Assembly (NCBI GenBank): GCA_029202985.1
Contig: CP119316.1
Span: forward strand, 3,397,001 to 3,461,000
Reading direction: 5' to 3'
Source of the DNA: Candidatus Andeanibacterium colombiense
GTDB lineage: Bacteria > Pseudomonadota > Alphaproteobacteria > Sphingomonadales > Sphingomonadaceae
DNA length: 64,000 nucleotides
A program made the position numbers and the translations under genes. Positions 8,299-16,357 of this stretch are shown here, piece by piece. Within the stretch, counting starts at the first letter, position 1. Each line of letters begins with the position of its first letter. The notes below the pieces were generated by a model. The model searched no databases. It saw only the letters and a list, made by a program, of their open reading frames with translations, and had not been told where the DNA came from.

Positions 8299-9897
8299 CT
8301 AGCTCTTCGGCACCGCGCAGCTGAAGCTCGTCTCCACCGCGGTGTCGCCCGAACCCTTGTATTCCGGCACCATCGGATAGGGGCACAGCGGGCGTGACAA
8401 AGGCGCACGCGGCGGCGCGGGCGGGGTGCCCGGCATCGCGGCCGCCAACGCGGTCGGTCGGGTCGCTACGATCCGGTTCGGCGCGAGGCCGCTGCTGGCC
8501 CATGTGTCGATCGTGCCGAGCGTGTCGAACTCCGAAGTCCCGTCGCCGCCCGAGCAGTGATCCATCCCCGGAACCATGAACAGACGCAGCTGGTTCTGCG
8601 CGCTGGCGAGCGGGAGCGCGCCATAGAGGCTGTGATAGAACGCCAGCGTGTTGTTCGCCGGGATCAGCCCGTCGGTCCAGCCGTGGCTCAGCAGCAGCCT
8701 GCCGCCGCGCGCGAAGAACGGTGCGAGGCCGTCATAGGGCACGTCGAGCATTCCGGCGCCATATTGCCGGGCGTCCGCAAGGCCGGCGGTATATTCCATG
8801 CCCTTCCAGTCCCATCCCTGCTGCGTTCCGTAGGTCAGCAGGTGGAAATAATCATAGGCGACCGGGAAAGGCTGCGGGCCGGAAACCAGCGCGGCGAGCT
8901 GCATTTCAGCCCCGCGCGGCCATCCGGGCAGCAGCCACTGGCCGTTCCCGCCACGCACGCCGTCATAGAGCCCGCGCACTGCGTTCACCTGCGGCTGGGT
9001 CAGGCAGCTGCCGTTCTCCCCCGGCTTGCACAGCAGCGCGGCGGGATCGAAGTTGCAGGCGTCGGGCCGGGCGACGAGCCCGTCCTCCAGCCCGTCGAGC
9101 TTGTCGCACTGGCGGATCACCGCGGCGTGGACCGTGCCGAGCACAGCAGGGGTCAGCGCCGCACCGGGCTCGCGCTTGGTCACCCAATTCGCCCACATGC
9201 TCTGGGTCATCAGGCTGGTCATCGGATTGGCCGGGGCCATCGCCGAGATCGCGTCGTAATCGTCCGGATAGCGATAGGCTTCCATCAGCCCCTGACGCCC
9301 GCCGGTGGAGCAGGCGTTCCAGAACGACAGCTTGGGCGCCTTGCCGTAAAGCGCCTTGACCGCCGCCTTGCCGGTCACGGTCATCAGATGGACCGCCCGG
9401 TGGCCGAAATCGACCAGCTTCTCCGGATGGCCAACTGCCCATTCGGCGGTCAGGCCACTGCCGCTGTGGCCGGTATCGGTGGTCGCGACAGCGTAGCCCT
9501 TCGACAATGGGTCGGCGAGTTGGGAATAGCTGAGCTGCCCCGCCCAGATGCCGTTGCCGATGCCGACGAACTTCCCGTTCCAACCCTTGGCCGGAAGCCA
9601 GACCTCGACCTTGATGTCGGAATCGGCGGTCGGGGTGAGGGTCGCCTGCACCCGGCAGAAGGCGGGCAGGTTCTTGTAAACCGCATTGCCGACACCCGGA
9701 GGCGGGCCGAAGGGGGCGGCGGGCTGCTCGAAAGCGCCGGGTGCGACCACTGCGGCAGAGGTCACCTTGCCCTGGCCGAGGTCGAGCTTTGCCAAATCGG
9801 CGCATCCGGCCGCCGCGGCAGGCGCGGCGAGGGCAAACAACGCGCTGCCCGCAAAGCAGCCGAAAGCGATTCGCAAGAATTTGTGCAGGCCTGTCAT
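8299..9897 (-). CDS. Tannase/feruloyl esterase family protein (second copy)
   Basis: Second secreted ester hydrolase of the tannase family, 532 residues from ATG 9897 (GGGGAGA just upstream; ATG 9912 is an alternative). The signal peptide ends about AAPAAAAG. The nucleophile elbow is ACSTGGRQGL, the acid region is LLLSHGWTDGLIP, and the catalytic His is in GMDHCSGGDG, so the CS-D-HC set is complete. It differs clearly from the neighbouring copy in the lid region and N-terminus, so it is not a recent duplicate; the two may take different esters. The C-terminus carries a CPYP...SFSCA Cys pair shared with the first copy. It reads away from a Fur-box-like site at 10020, so iron control is possible. 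Confidence 0.9.
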   Translation of the reverse strand: MTGLHKFLRIAFGCFAGSALFALAAPAAAAGCADLAKLDLGQGKVTSAAVVAPGAFEQPAAPFGPPPGVGNAVYKNLPAFCRVQATLTPTADSDIKVEVWLPAKGWNGKFVGIGNGIWAGQLSYSQLADPLSKGYAVATTDTGHSGSGLTAEWAVGHPEKLVDFGHRAVHLMTVTGKAAVKALYGKAPKLSFWNACSTGGRQGLMEAYRYPDDYDAISAMAPANPMTSLMTQSMWANWVTKREPGAALTPAVLGTVHAAVIRQCDKLDGLEDGLVARPDACNFDPAALLCKPGENGSCLTQPQVNAVRGLYDGVRGGNGQWLLPGWPRGAEMQLAALVSGPQPFPVAYDYFHLLTYGTQQGWDWKGMEYTAGLADARQYGAGMLDVPYDGLAPFFARGGRLLLSHGWTDGLIPANNTLAFYHSLYGALPLASAQNQLRLFMVPGMDHCSGGDGTSEFDTLGTIDTWASSGLAPNRIVATRPTALAAAMPGTPPAPPRAPLSRPLCPYPMVPEYKGSGDTAVETSFSCAVPKS

Positions 9898-9989
9898 TAC
9901 CCGTCTCCCCATGTTTTCACCTGTTTGCAGCGGGATAATACGCGCCGCGCGCGCTGTCCACCGCACAGCTCGCGCGGTTTTGCACCCGC

Positions 9990-10038
9990 TTGACGGCCCC
10001 GAGACTCATCTCTAGAGATGCTAATGAGAATTATTACT
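9990..10038 (+). promoter_or_regulatory. Candidate promoter with Fur-box-like operator
   Basis: TTGACG at 9990-9995 could be a -35 element; 17 bases on, TAGAGA at 10013 is a weak -10. At 10020-10038 the bases GCTAATGAGAATTATTACT match 14 of 19 positions of the classical Fur box. The site stands out as an AT-rich island in GC-rich DNA. It would cover the start of a plus-strand transcript (see the next entry) and could also serve the minus-strand tannase gene. Sphingomonad iron regulators may prefer other sequences, so this is inference. Confidence 0.45.
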
Positions 10039-10190
10039 AATAAGAATCGGCCACCGCAGGGGTGGCGGTTCGGAGTGTCGGGCCGATCTCAGGACGGCCC
10101 CGATAACACCGCCGGAGGCCGAGACTTCTCCCTTGGCCCAGCGGTCGCCCGCCCCCGGTGCTCGGAAAGGCCGGGGGCGGGCATTTTTGT
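10025..10190 (+). ncRNA. Candidate small RNA between Fur-like box and intrinsic terminator
   Basis: No protein gene lies between 9898 and 10272. A possible promoter and Fur-like box are followed about 130 bases later by a very strong intrinsic terminator, and the stretch between contains further short stems (GCCACC/GGTGGC near 10051-10067) and the pyrimidine-rich stretch CTTCTCCCTT, which could pair with ribosome binding sites. This is the layout of an iron-controlled trans-acting RNA. It could instead be an attenuated leader of the gene at 10273. I did not recognise a known RNA family. Confidence 0.35.
10147..10188 (+). terminator. Strong intrinsic terminator
   Basis: GCCCGCCCCCGG (10147-10158) pairs perfectly with CCGGGGGCGGGC (10171-10182) over a 12-base loop and is followed by ATTTTTG. 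The orientation is plus strand, yet the nearest upstream annotated gene reads the other way, which is why an unannotated transcript is suspected. Confidence 0.85.
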
Positions 10191-10272
10191 GCCACATGAT
10201 CGCTCCGCCACAAGATGGTTGCGGATTGTACCCGTCGGCGGTTAGGTCGAACCTTCGATTGACGAGGGGCAG

Positions 10273-10911
10273 ATGGCGGATTTTCCCGAAGACATTTTCA
10301 CCGAACAGGATCCGGTCGATCCGCATGGGCTCGACAATCTTGGCCCGCTGCGGCGGCTTGCCGGGACCTGGGAAGGGCTGCGCGGGGTCGATATCAACCC
10401 CAAGGCCGACGGGCCCGAGACGCGGATGTATCTCGAACGGATCGTGATGGAGCCGATCGATCCACAGGCGAACGGGCCGCAGCTGCTCTACGGCCTGCGC
10501 TACCACGTCCATATCAACACGCCGGACGAGGCGATCACCTTCCACGACCAGGTCGGCTACTGGCTGTGGGAGCCGGACAGCGGGTTGGTGATGCAGACGG
10601 TCTCGATCCCGCGCGGGCAGGTCGCGCTCGCCAAGGGACAGGCCGCGCCGGGTGACGACAAGCTCACCGTCTCGGCCACCCGCGGCGAAACCGCCTACGG
10701 CATCTGTTCGACCGACTTCCTCGAATATGCGTTCCGGACCGATTCCTACACGCTCGAAGTCACCTTCAACCCCGACGGCACCTGGAGCTACGTCTCCGAC
10801 ACGATGCTGGCGGTGAAGGGCAAGGACGGGCTGTTCCAGCACCGCGACCGCAACACGCTGCACAAGGTCGCCGATCCCGAGCCCAATCCGCTCGCGCTGA
10901 TCGAAGGCTGA
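10273..10911 (+). CDS. FABP/nitrobindin-like heme-binding beta-barrel protein
   Basis: A 212-residue cytosolic protein. LRRLAGTWEGLRGVD near residues 26-40 is the entry strand of the nitrobindin/FABP-like fold (G.W.G motif), and the alternating polar/hydrophobic strands that follow (YHVHINTP, FHDQVGYWLWEP, MQTVSIPRG) fit a ten-stranded barrel. Family members bind heme or fatty acids; function here is unknown. GAGGGG precedes ATG 10273. It lies alone between a terminator and the NUDIX gene. The length is slightly above that of typical nitrobindins (about 160-200). Confidence 0.7.
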   Translation: MADFPEDIFTEQDPVDPHGLDNLGPLRRLAGTWEGLRGVDINPKADGPETRMYLERIVMEPIDPQANGPQLLYGLRYHVHINTPDEAITFHDQVGYWLWEPDSGLVMQTVSIPRGQVALAKGQAAPGDDKLTVSATRGETAYGICSTDFLEYAFRTDSYTLEVTFNPDGTWSYVSDTMLAVKGKDGLFQHRDRNTLHKVADPEPNPLALIEG

Positions 10912-11008
10912 GCCGCAAATTTGCGCATAAGAGCGGGAACGGGTTTGTCATAGTCCCGTCATTTCCCTAGCCGAACGGGAGGTTCGCGCCGGGCAGGGGA
11001 TCAGGTAC

Positions 11009-12160
11009 ATGGCGGCACGCCAAATTGCAGTCTTGCCCTATCGCACGGAATCCCCGGCGATTGATGCGGCGATCCATATCCTGCTGATCAGCTCCCGTGG
11101 CACGGGCCGCTGGGTGATTCCGAAGGGCCGGCAGATTGCCAAGCTGGCGCCGCACGCCAGCGCGGCGCGGGAGGCCGAGGAAGAAGCCGGGGTTCTGGGC
11201 GCGACCTGCCCGGTCGCGCTCGGCTCGTTCCGTTACCGCAAGAGGCAGGAATCCGGAGCCTCCGTCTGGACCGATGTCGATGTGTTTCCGTTCGCGGTGA
11301 CCGAGGAACTCGACAATTGGAAAGAGCAGGGCGAGCGCGAGCGGCGCTGGTTCACGCTGGCCGAAGCGGCCGATGCGGTGGACGAGCCCGATCTGCGCGA
11401 TCTGATGCGCAGTTTCGGGCCGAACGAATTCATCGCGGCGACACAAACCCGTAACATGTTGGTCGCAGGGCGGCGCATGGTCGGGGCGGTCGGCGCAAAA
11501 ACAGGGATAAGCACGATGTTCGGGTGGTTTCAGCGGTTGTTGCCGCAACAGGGCAATTTCTTCGAAATGTTCGAAGCGCATGCGACGACGCTGGTCGCCG
11601 GGGCGGATTCGCTCGCGCGCCTGCTCCAGGGCGGGGCGGGCAAGGCCGAGCACATCCGTGAGTTGCAGGAACGCGAGCACGACGCCGACGCGATCACCCG
11701 CGAAGTGCTCCAGACGGTGCGGCGGACCTTCCTGACCCCGTTCGATCGCGGGGCGATCACCAGCCTGATCGCCTCGATGGACGATGCGATCGACGAAATG
11801 CACCGCGCCGCCGGCACGACCGAGCTCTACGAGGTCAGTGAATTCGAGCCCGAGATGCGCGACATGGCCGCCAGCATCGTCGATGCCGCGCGGCTGACCG
11901 CCGAAGCGATCCCGCTGCTGCGCCGGATCGCCGACAACGGCCACCGGCTGCATGAGCTGACCGAGCGGATCGTGCGGATCGAAGGCCATGCGGACGAGAT
12001 CCACGCGGCCGGGCTCAAGCGCATCTACAAGCAGATCGGCAAGAAGGACCCGCTGCAGTTCTTCGTCCGGCAGGAGATGTTCAAGCGGCTGGAGCGCGTG
12101 GTCGACCGCTTCGAGGATGTCGCGAACGAGATCGACGGCCTGGTGATCGATCACTCCTGA
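11009..12160 (+). CDS. NUDIX hydrolase fused to a DUF47/PhoU-like phosphate-transport regulator
   Basis: One uninterrupted 383-residue frame with two domains. Residues 1-150 are NUDIX: WVIPKGRQIAKLA...REAEEEAGV keeps the RE..EE core, but the first Glu of the NUDIX box is replaced. Residues about 170-383 are DUF47 (PhoU-like helices; FGWFQRLLPQQ start, then helical repeats), a family that sits beside Pit transporters and modulates them. The stop overlaps the Pit start (TGATG), so the DUF47 part belongs to a pit operon. An internal ATG near 11517 has AGGGA upstream and could give a separate DUF47 protein; the fusion may therefore yield two products. A NUDIX enzyme cleaving inositol or nucleoside polyphosphates would fit phosphate homeostasis, but that is inference. 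Confidence 0.85.
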   Translation: MAARQIAVLPYRTESPAIDAAIHILLISSRGTGRWVIPKGRQIAKLAPHASAAREAEEEAGVLGATCPVALGSFRYRKRQESGASVWTDVDVFPFAVTEELDNWKEQGERERRWFTLAEAADAVDEPDLRDLMRSFGPNEFIAATQTRNMLVAGRRMVGAVGAKTGISTMFGWFQRLLPQQGNFFEMFEAHATTLVAGADSLARLLQGGAGKAEHIRELQEREHDADAITREVLQTVRRTFLTPFDRGAITSLIASMDDAIDEMHRAAGTTELYEVSEFEPEMRDMAASIVDAARLTAEAIPLLRRIADNGHRLHELTERIVRIEGHADEIHAAGLKRIYKQIGKKDPLQFFVRQEMFKRLERVVDRFEDVANEIDGLVIDHS

Positions 12161-13161
12161 TGGATCACGCGCTGGCTCTTCCGCTGTTGATCGCGCTCGT
12201 CATCATGGCGCTCGCGTTCGACTTCCTCAACGGGCTGCACGACGCCGCCAATGCGATCGCGACGGTCGTCTCGACCAAGCTGCTCAACCCGCTCCATGCG
12301 GTGATCTTCGCCGCGATCGGCAATTTCCTCGCCTATTGGATCGTCGGCCTCCACGTCGCCGAGACGGTCGGCAAGGGCATCATCGACAAGGATGCGGTGA
12401 CGCCCGCGGTGGTGTTTGGCGCGCTGGTCGGGGCGATGTTCTGGAATGTCGTGACCTGGCTCAAGGGTATCCCCTCGTCGTCGAGCCACGCGTTGATCGG
12501 CGGGCTGCTCGGCGCGGGCATCGCCCACGCGGGGACCGGCGTGGTCGAATTCGACGGCACCAACAAAACAGTGCTGGCGATCTTCCTGTCGCCGATCATC
12601 GGCTTCTTCATCGCGATGGTGATGATGCTGGTGACCAGCTGGTTCTTCAAAGGCACGACGCCGCGCCAGGCCGACAGCAAATTCAAGGTGCTGCACCTGT
12701 GCTCCTCGGCTGCCTATTCGATCAGCCACGGCGGCAACGATGCCCAGAAGACGATGGGGATCATCGCGGTGCTGCTCTATTCGACCGGCCAGCTCGGCAG
12801 CAAGTTCTACGTCCCCGAATGGGTCGTGCTGTCATGCTACGCGGCGATCTCGATCGGAACCGTGTCGGGCGGGTGGAAGATCATCAAGACGATGGGCACC
12901 GGCCTGACCAAGCTCAACCACCATTCGGGCTTCTGCGCCTCCACCGCCGGCTCGATCGTGGTGTTCGGCGCGAGCGCGCTGGGCATTCCGGTCTCGACCA
13001 CCCATGCGATCACCGGCAGCGTGGTCGGCACCGGCGCCGCCCGCCGCGCGAGCGCGGTGCGCTGGAGCGTCGCCAGCCGGGTGATCATCGCCTGGTTCAT
13101 CACCATCCCCGCCAGCGGACTGGTGGGCGCCGCGTTCTATCTGCTGACGCGGCTGTTCTGA
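12160..13161 (+). CDS. Low-affinity inorganic phosphate transporter (Pit/PHO4 family)
   Basis: Inner membrane phosphate:H+ symporter of 333 residues. The two inverted PHO4 signatures are present: FDFLNGLHDAANAIATVVST in the N-half and SISHGGNDAQKTMGI in the C-half, each with the GxxD(A)(A/Q)N/K pattern, plus PVSTTHAITGSVVG and IPSSSSHALIGGLLG re-entrant loops. About ten hydrophobic segments fit the short Pit type without the large soluble loop. ATG 12160 overlaps the NUDIX-DUF47 stop by one base, implying coupled translation. Confidence 0.95.
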   Translation: MDHALALPLLIALVIMALAFDFLNGLHDAANAIATVVSTKLLNPLHAVIFAAIGNFLAYWIVGLHVAETVGKGIIDKDAVTPAVVFGALVGAMFWNVVTWLKGIPSSSSHALIGGLLGAGIAHAGTGVVEFDGTNKTVLAIFLSPIIGFFIAMVMMLVTSWFFKGTTPRQADSKFKVLHLCSSAAYSISHGGNDAQKTMGIIAVLLYSTGQLGSKFYVPEWVVLSCYAAISIGTVSGGWKIIKTMGTGLTKLNHHSGFCASTAGSIVVFGASALGIPVSTTHAITGSVVGTGAARRASAVRWSVASRVIIAWFITIPASGLVGAAFYLLTRLF

Positions 13162-13382
13162 GGTCTCGCCAGGACGTTGAGGGTTACACAAGTTACATTC
13201 TGTCCGCCTGGGTGTCCGCGCTATTTTCCCCTATAAATTCAGGCACCTGCTCTTCGAGAGTGACACCTGGCGCCCGTGCGGAAAGAGAGCGCCTTTCCTG
13301 CGCAAGTGCCGTTGCCGTCCGGCGCTGATTGCGTGAATCGACAGGGTCAAAGAGCGGCCCCGAGCATGGCAAATCGAGCCCG

Positions 13383-13394
13383 TGTAGGAAAGCG
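13383..13394 (-). repeat. Copy 1 of intergenic 12-mer CGCTTTCCTACA
   Basis: Exact match on the minus strand; two other exact copies lie at 32909 and 57038, also between genes. A 12-mer should not recur three times in 64 kb by chance. Confidence 0.6.
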
Positions 13395-13404
13395 GTTTGG
13401 GCTT

Positions 13405-13482
13405 GGAGAGGGGGCAGGGCGCAGCCCCTCTCCAACTTCGGCTAGCGAGCAAGCTGCGTATCCTCTCCCGCGAGGGGAGAGG
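13405..13482. repeat. Pair of GC-rich hairpins
   Basis: GGAGAGGGG/CCCCTCTCC (13405-13433) and CCTCTCCC/GGGGAGAGG (13462-13482) form two strong stems downstream of the PQQ dehydrogenase stop and the Pit stop. Their arms are related to one another in inverse order, as in short mobile palindromic elements. They may also stop transcription of the two convergent genes. Confidence 0.6.
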
Positions 13483-13490
13483 AGCTAAGG

Positions 13491-15566
13491 TCACTTCCCG
13501 CCCCAGTCCTCATTCGCGCGCGCAATCAGATACTGGTGGATCGCTTCGGCATCCTCGGGCTTGAGGATGTCGGCGAAGCTTACCATGCCCTTGTCCTTGT
13601 AGATCCCGCCCAGCACGATGTCGTTGAACTTGGCGTGGGTCTCGGGCGTCAGGTGGCGCAGATCCTTGACCCCGCCAACCGCGAGGCGGCCGTGGCACTG
13701 GGCGCAGGTGTCTGCGAACAATTGCGCGCCCTTCTGGATCTGCGCCTCGGTGCCGCGCAGCGGCGGCGGCTGCGGGATCGGGTCGGCCTTGGCGAGCGCC
13801 GGGAGCTGCGCGGTGCCGCCCAGTTTGAACACCAGCAGGCGGGCGTTGGCGCGCGGGAGTTCGGTCCCTGCGCCGCGCTCGACCTGCCCCGCGCCGCCGC
13901 CCCAGCCGGCGTTGACCGCGATATATTGCACACCGTCGAGCATATAGGTGATCCCGCCCGCGACCGGCGCGCTCTGGGTCGGGAATTCCCACAGGACCTT
14001 GCCGCTGCGCGCATCGAATGCGGCGAAGGTCTGCTTGGTGGTGCCTTCGAACACGAGGTCCGACGCGGTCACCATCACCCCGCCGTTGCCGTGGCGCGGC
14101 AGCGGGACCTGCCAGGCGACCTGCTGCTTGACCGGATCCCAGGCGGTGAGAAACGCCTTCTCGTCCGCGTCGGCGAGCTTCTGCAGTTCCATCCGCTTCT
14201 TCAGCGCATCGCCCGAATAGCCGCCCCAGCCGCTGTTCGACCGGAATGGCTGCGGGGTCCAGCCATCCTGCCGGGCATAGACGAAGCCCGACTGATAGGA
14301 TGGGAAATAGGCCAGCTTCGTGCGCGGGCTATAGGCCATCGGGAACCAGTTGTGCCCGCCGCCGGGGCCCGGATAGACCAGCGCCGGATCGGTGGTGTAG
14401 CGCACCGCCGGATTGATATTGGGACGGCCGTTTTCGTCGAAGCCGAGGTTCCAGTTGGTCTTCACGAACGGCTTGGCGCTGATCAGCTTCCCGGTCTTGC
14501 GATCGAGCACATAGAAGAACCCGTCCTTCGGCGCCTGCATCAGCACCTGGCGCGGCTTGCCGTCGATCGTGAGATCGGCCTGGATCATCGAACTGGTGCA
14601 GGTCCAGTCCCATTCCTCGCCCGGAAGCATCTGGTAGTGCCAGGCGTAGCTGCCGTCCTTCGCATTGAGCGCGACGATCGAGCAGGTGAACAGATTGTCG
14701 CCGCCGCCGGGGCTGCGGTAGAATTGGGTGTGCGGACTGGAATTGCCGGTGCCGACGAATACGAGCTTGTTGACCGGATCGTAGGCGATCGAATCCCACG
14801 GATTGGCCCCGCCGCCGAGCGTCTTCCACATGCCTTCGTCGGACCAGGTCTTGCGCATCATCGCGATGACCGGGTCCGAGGCTTCGCCGTCGAGCTTGTC
14901 TTCGGGGTTCGGGGTGAGGAAGAACTTCCAGCGCTTCTTGCCGGTGTTAACATCCCAGGCAGCGACGAAGCCGCGCACGCCGAGGTCGCCGCCCGACTGG
15001 CCGACCACCACCATATCGCCGAACACACGCGGCGCGCCGGTGATCGAATAGGCGTAGCTGGTCCCTTCGGGAAAGGTCTGGGTGGTCCAGAGGGGTTTGC
15101 CGGTCTTGCGGTCGAGCGCGATCAGGCGGCCGTCGAGAGTGCCGATAATCACCTTGTTGCCCGACATCGCGAGCCCGCGCGCGACCGGTTCGCAGCACGC
15201 ATAGCGGCCATATTCGCGCGGAACCTGCGGGTCGTAGGTCCAGAGCTTCTTGCCGGTCTTCGCATCGTAGGCGCTGGTGATGTTCCACGCGAGCGTGTTG
15301 TAGAGCACCCCGTCGGCATAGATCGGGGTCGCCTCGATCCCGCGCATCGTGCCGAGATCGTCATACCAGGCGAGGCCGAGCTTGTTGACGTTCGCCGCGT
15401 CGATCTGGGTCAGCGGGCTGTAGCGCTGCGCGGTATAGTCGCGCCCGTCGCTCGGCCAGGCGGAGGCGAGCGGGCTCGCCAGCGGATCGACCTTGCCCGC
15501 AGCCCAGGCGGCACCGGCGAGCGAGACGCTGAGCACCATCAGCGCGGCAACGAGTTTACGGAACAT
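13491..15566 (-). CDS. Quinohemoprotein (PQQ + cytochrome c) dehydrogenase with Asn at the catalytic Asp position
   Basis: Periplasmic alcohol dehydrogenase-like protein, 691 residues: signal peptide (1-22, ending AAWAAG), PQQ propeller, then a C-terminal cytochrome c domain with CAQCH at 621-625. The vicinal Cys pair of PQQ enzymes is at 124-125 (ACCEP) and the metal-binding Asn lies in ANPWDS (about 255). At the position where type II quinohemoproteins carry the catalytic base (VALDxxTG), this protein reads VALNAKDG, giving Asn301 (codon AAT at 14666-14664). It may be inactive, altered, or use Asp304. It is the last gene of the minus-strand operon with SMP-30-like and NTF2-like genes, five bases after the preceding stop. 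Substrate unknown. Confidence 0.9.
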   Translation of the reverse strand: MFRKLVAALMVLSVSLAGAAWAAGKVDPLASPLASAWPSDGRDYTAQRYSPLTQIDAANVNKLGLAWYDDLGTMRGIEATPIYADGVLYNTLAWNITSAYDAKTGKKLWTYDPQVPREYGRYACCEPVARGLAMSGNKVIIGTLDGRLIALDRKTGKPLWTTQTFPEGTSYAYSITGAPRVFGDMVVVGQSGGDLGVRGFVAAWDVNTGKKRWKFFLTPNPEDKLDGEASDPVIAMMRKTWSDEGMWKTLGGGANPWDSIAYDPVNKLVFVGTGNSSPHTQFYRSPGGGDNLFTCSIVALNAKDGSYAWHYQMLPGEEWDWTCTSSMIQADLTIDGKPRQVLMQAPKDGFFYVLDRKTGKLISAKPFVKTNWNLGFDENGRPNINPAVRYTTDPALVYPGPGGGHNWFPMAYSPRTKLAYFPSYQSGFVYARQDGWTPQPFRSNSGWGGYSGDALKKRMELQKLADADEKAFLTAWDPVKQQVAWQVPLPRHGNGGVMVTASDLVFEGTTKQTFAAFDARSGKVLWEFPTQSAPVAGGITYMLDGVQYIAVNAGWGGGAGQVERGAGTELPRANARLLVFKLGGTAQLPALAKADPIPQPPPLRGTEAQIQKGAQLFADTCAQCHGRLAVGGVKDLRHLTPETHAKFNDIVLGGIYKDKGMVSFADILKPEDAEAIHQYLIARANEDWGGK

Positions 15567-15571
15567 CTAAA

Positions 15572-16357
15572 TCAATCCTTGGGCGTGTCGGCGATCGGCT
15601 GGGTGCCGTCGGCCAGTTGGCCGATTTTGAGCGAGGCGTCCTGCTCCGGCGTGCCGGGGGGGCGGAAATAGGCGCCGACCCGGCCGGTATCGTTGGCAAA
15701 GGGCTTGCCGGTCACCGGGTTCGGATAATGGAACGGCGCGATGTAATAGGCCGGATAGGTCAGATAGACGGTCGAGGGCGGCAGATCCGGCGCAGGCTCG
15801 AACTTGTCGGGCCAGGTGTTGTTGAGCGCGTTCTTACCCCAGCCGTCCCAGCTGGTGTACATGGTGAAGGGGCCGCTGAGGCGGCTGATCCGCCACTTGC
15901 CGTCGGCGCCCTTCCTGTATTCGTTTTCGTAGAGCGGCAGGCCCCAGCCGCCATTGCTCATCACAAAGGCTCTGGAGCGGATCCAGCCGGTCTTGCCGTC
16001 GGCCGAGATGTCCGGAAGCGTCTGGAACTGCATGTGGTTGGCGAGCACGCCAGTCTTCGCGCCGTCGGGTCCGAAGGCGGTCTGCATATATTCGAGCACG
16101 CGCTTCTTGCCGAGGAACAGGCCCTTGCCGCCGATTTCCAACGTAGCGTCATCGGTGAACAGCTCGGAAAGCTGGGTCCACTGGCCCTTATCGACGAAAT
16201 AGCCGTAGGTCCGCTGGACGATCTCGATCTGGTTGAGGTCCTCGAGACGGGTGATCCGCGCATCGAGTTCGTCGAGCTTCGCATTGGCATCCTGGGCCAG
16301 TGCCGGAGTGGCTGAAGCGGCGAGCAATACTGCGAGAAGTATCCGTTTCATCGTCAT
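15572..16357 (-). CDS. Secreted NTF2/SnoaL-like protein (copy A)
   Basis: A 261-residue exported protein: signal peptide MTMKRILLAVLLAASATPALAQ, a short helix rich in charged residues (LDELDARITRLEDLN), then an NTF2/SnoaL-like cone fold (IVQRTYGYFVDKGQWTQLSELF, then YMQTAFGP...NHMQFQTL). This fold serves hydratases, dehydratases, cyclases and binding proteins; no enzyme class can be named. The C-terminal tail with IAPFHYPNPVTGKPF is shared with the two adjacent copies, so the three arose by duplication. The ATG overlaps the preceding stop by four bases (ATGA). A second ATG two codons later is possible. Confidence 0.8.
   Translation of the reverse strand: MTMKRILLAVLLAASATPALAQDANAKLDELDARITRLEDLNQIEIVQRTYGYFVDKGQWTQLSELFTDDATLEIGGKGLFLGKKRVLEYMQTAFGPDGAKTGVLANHMQFQTLPDISADGKTGWIRSRAFVMSNGGWGLPLYENEYRKGADGKWRISRLSGPFTMYTSWDGWGKNALNNTWPDKFEPAPDLPPSTVYLTYPAYYIAPFHYPNPVTGKPFANDTGRVGAYFRPPGTPEQDASLKIGQLADGTQPIADTPKD

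Larger units (their letters stand above)
13162..13490. other. Gene-free stretch with repeats and a TTACAC motif
   Basis: I see no protein gene in these 329 bases between the convergent Pit and PQQ dehydrogenase genes. It holds GGGTTACAC at 13184-13192, one arm of a motif that forms a palindrome at 57194; a copy of the 12-base TGTAGGAAAGCG element (13383-13394); and two GC-rich hairpins (13405-13482). The AT content rises around 13195-13245. Confidence 0.6.

Noticed and set aside
10040..10190. A known riboswitch (cobalamin, FMN, glycine, c-di-GMP) or 4.5S RNA
   Set aside because: None of the invariant core motifs of these families is present; only generic stems and a terminator.
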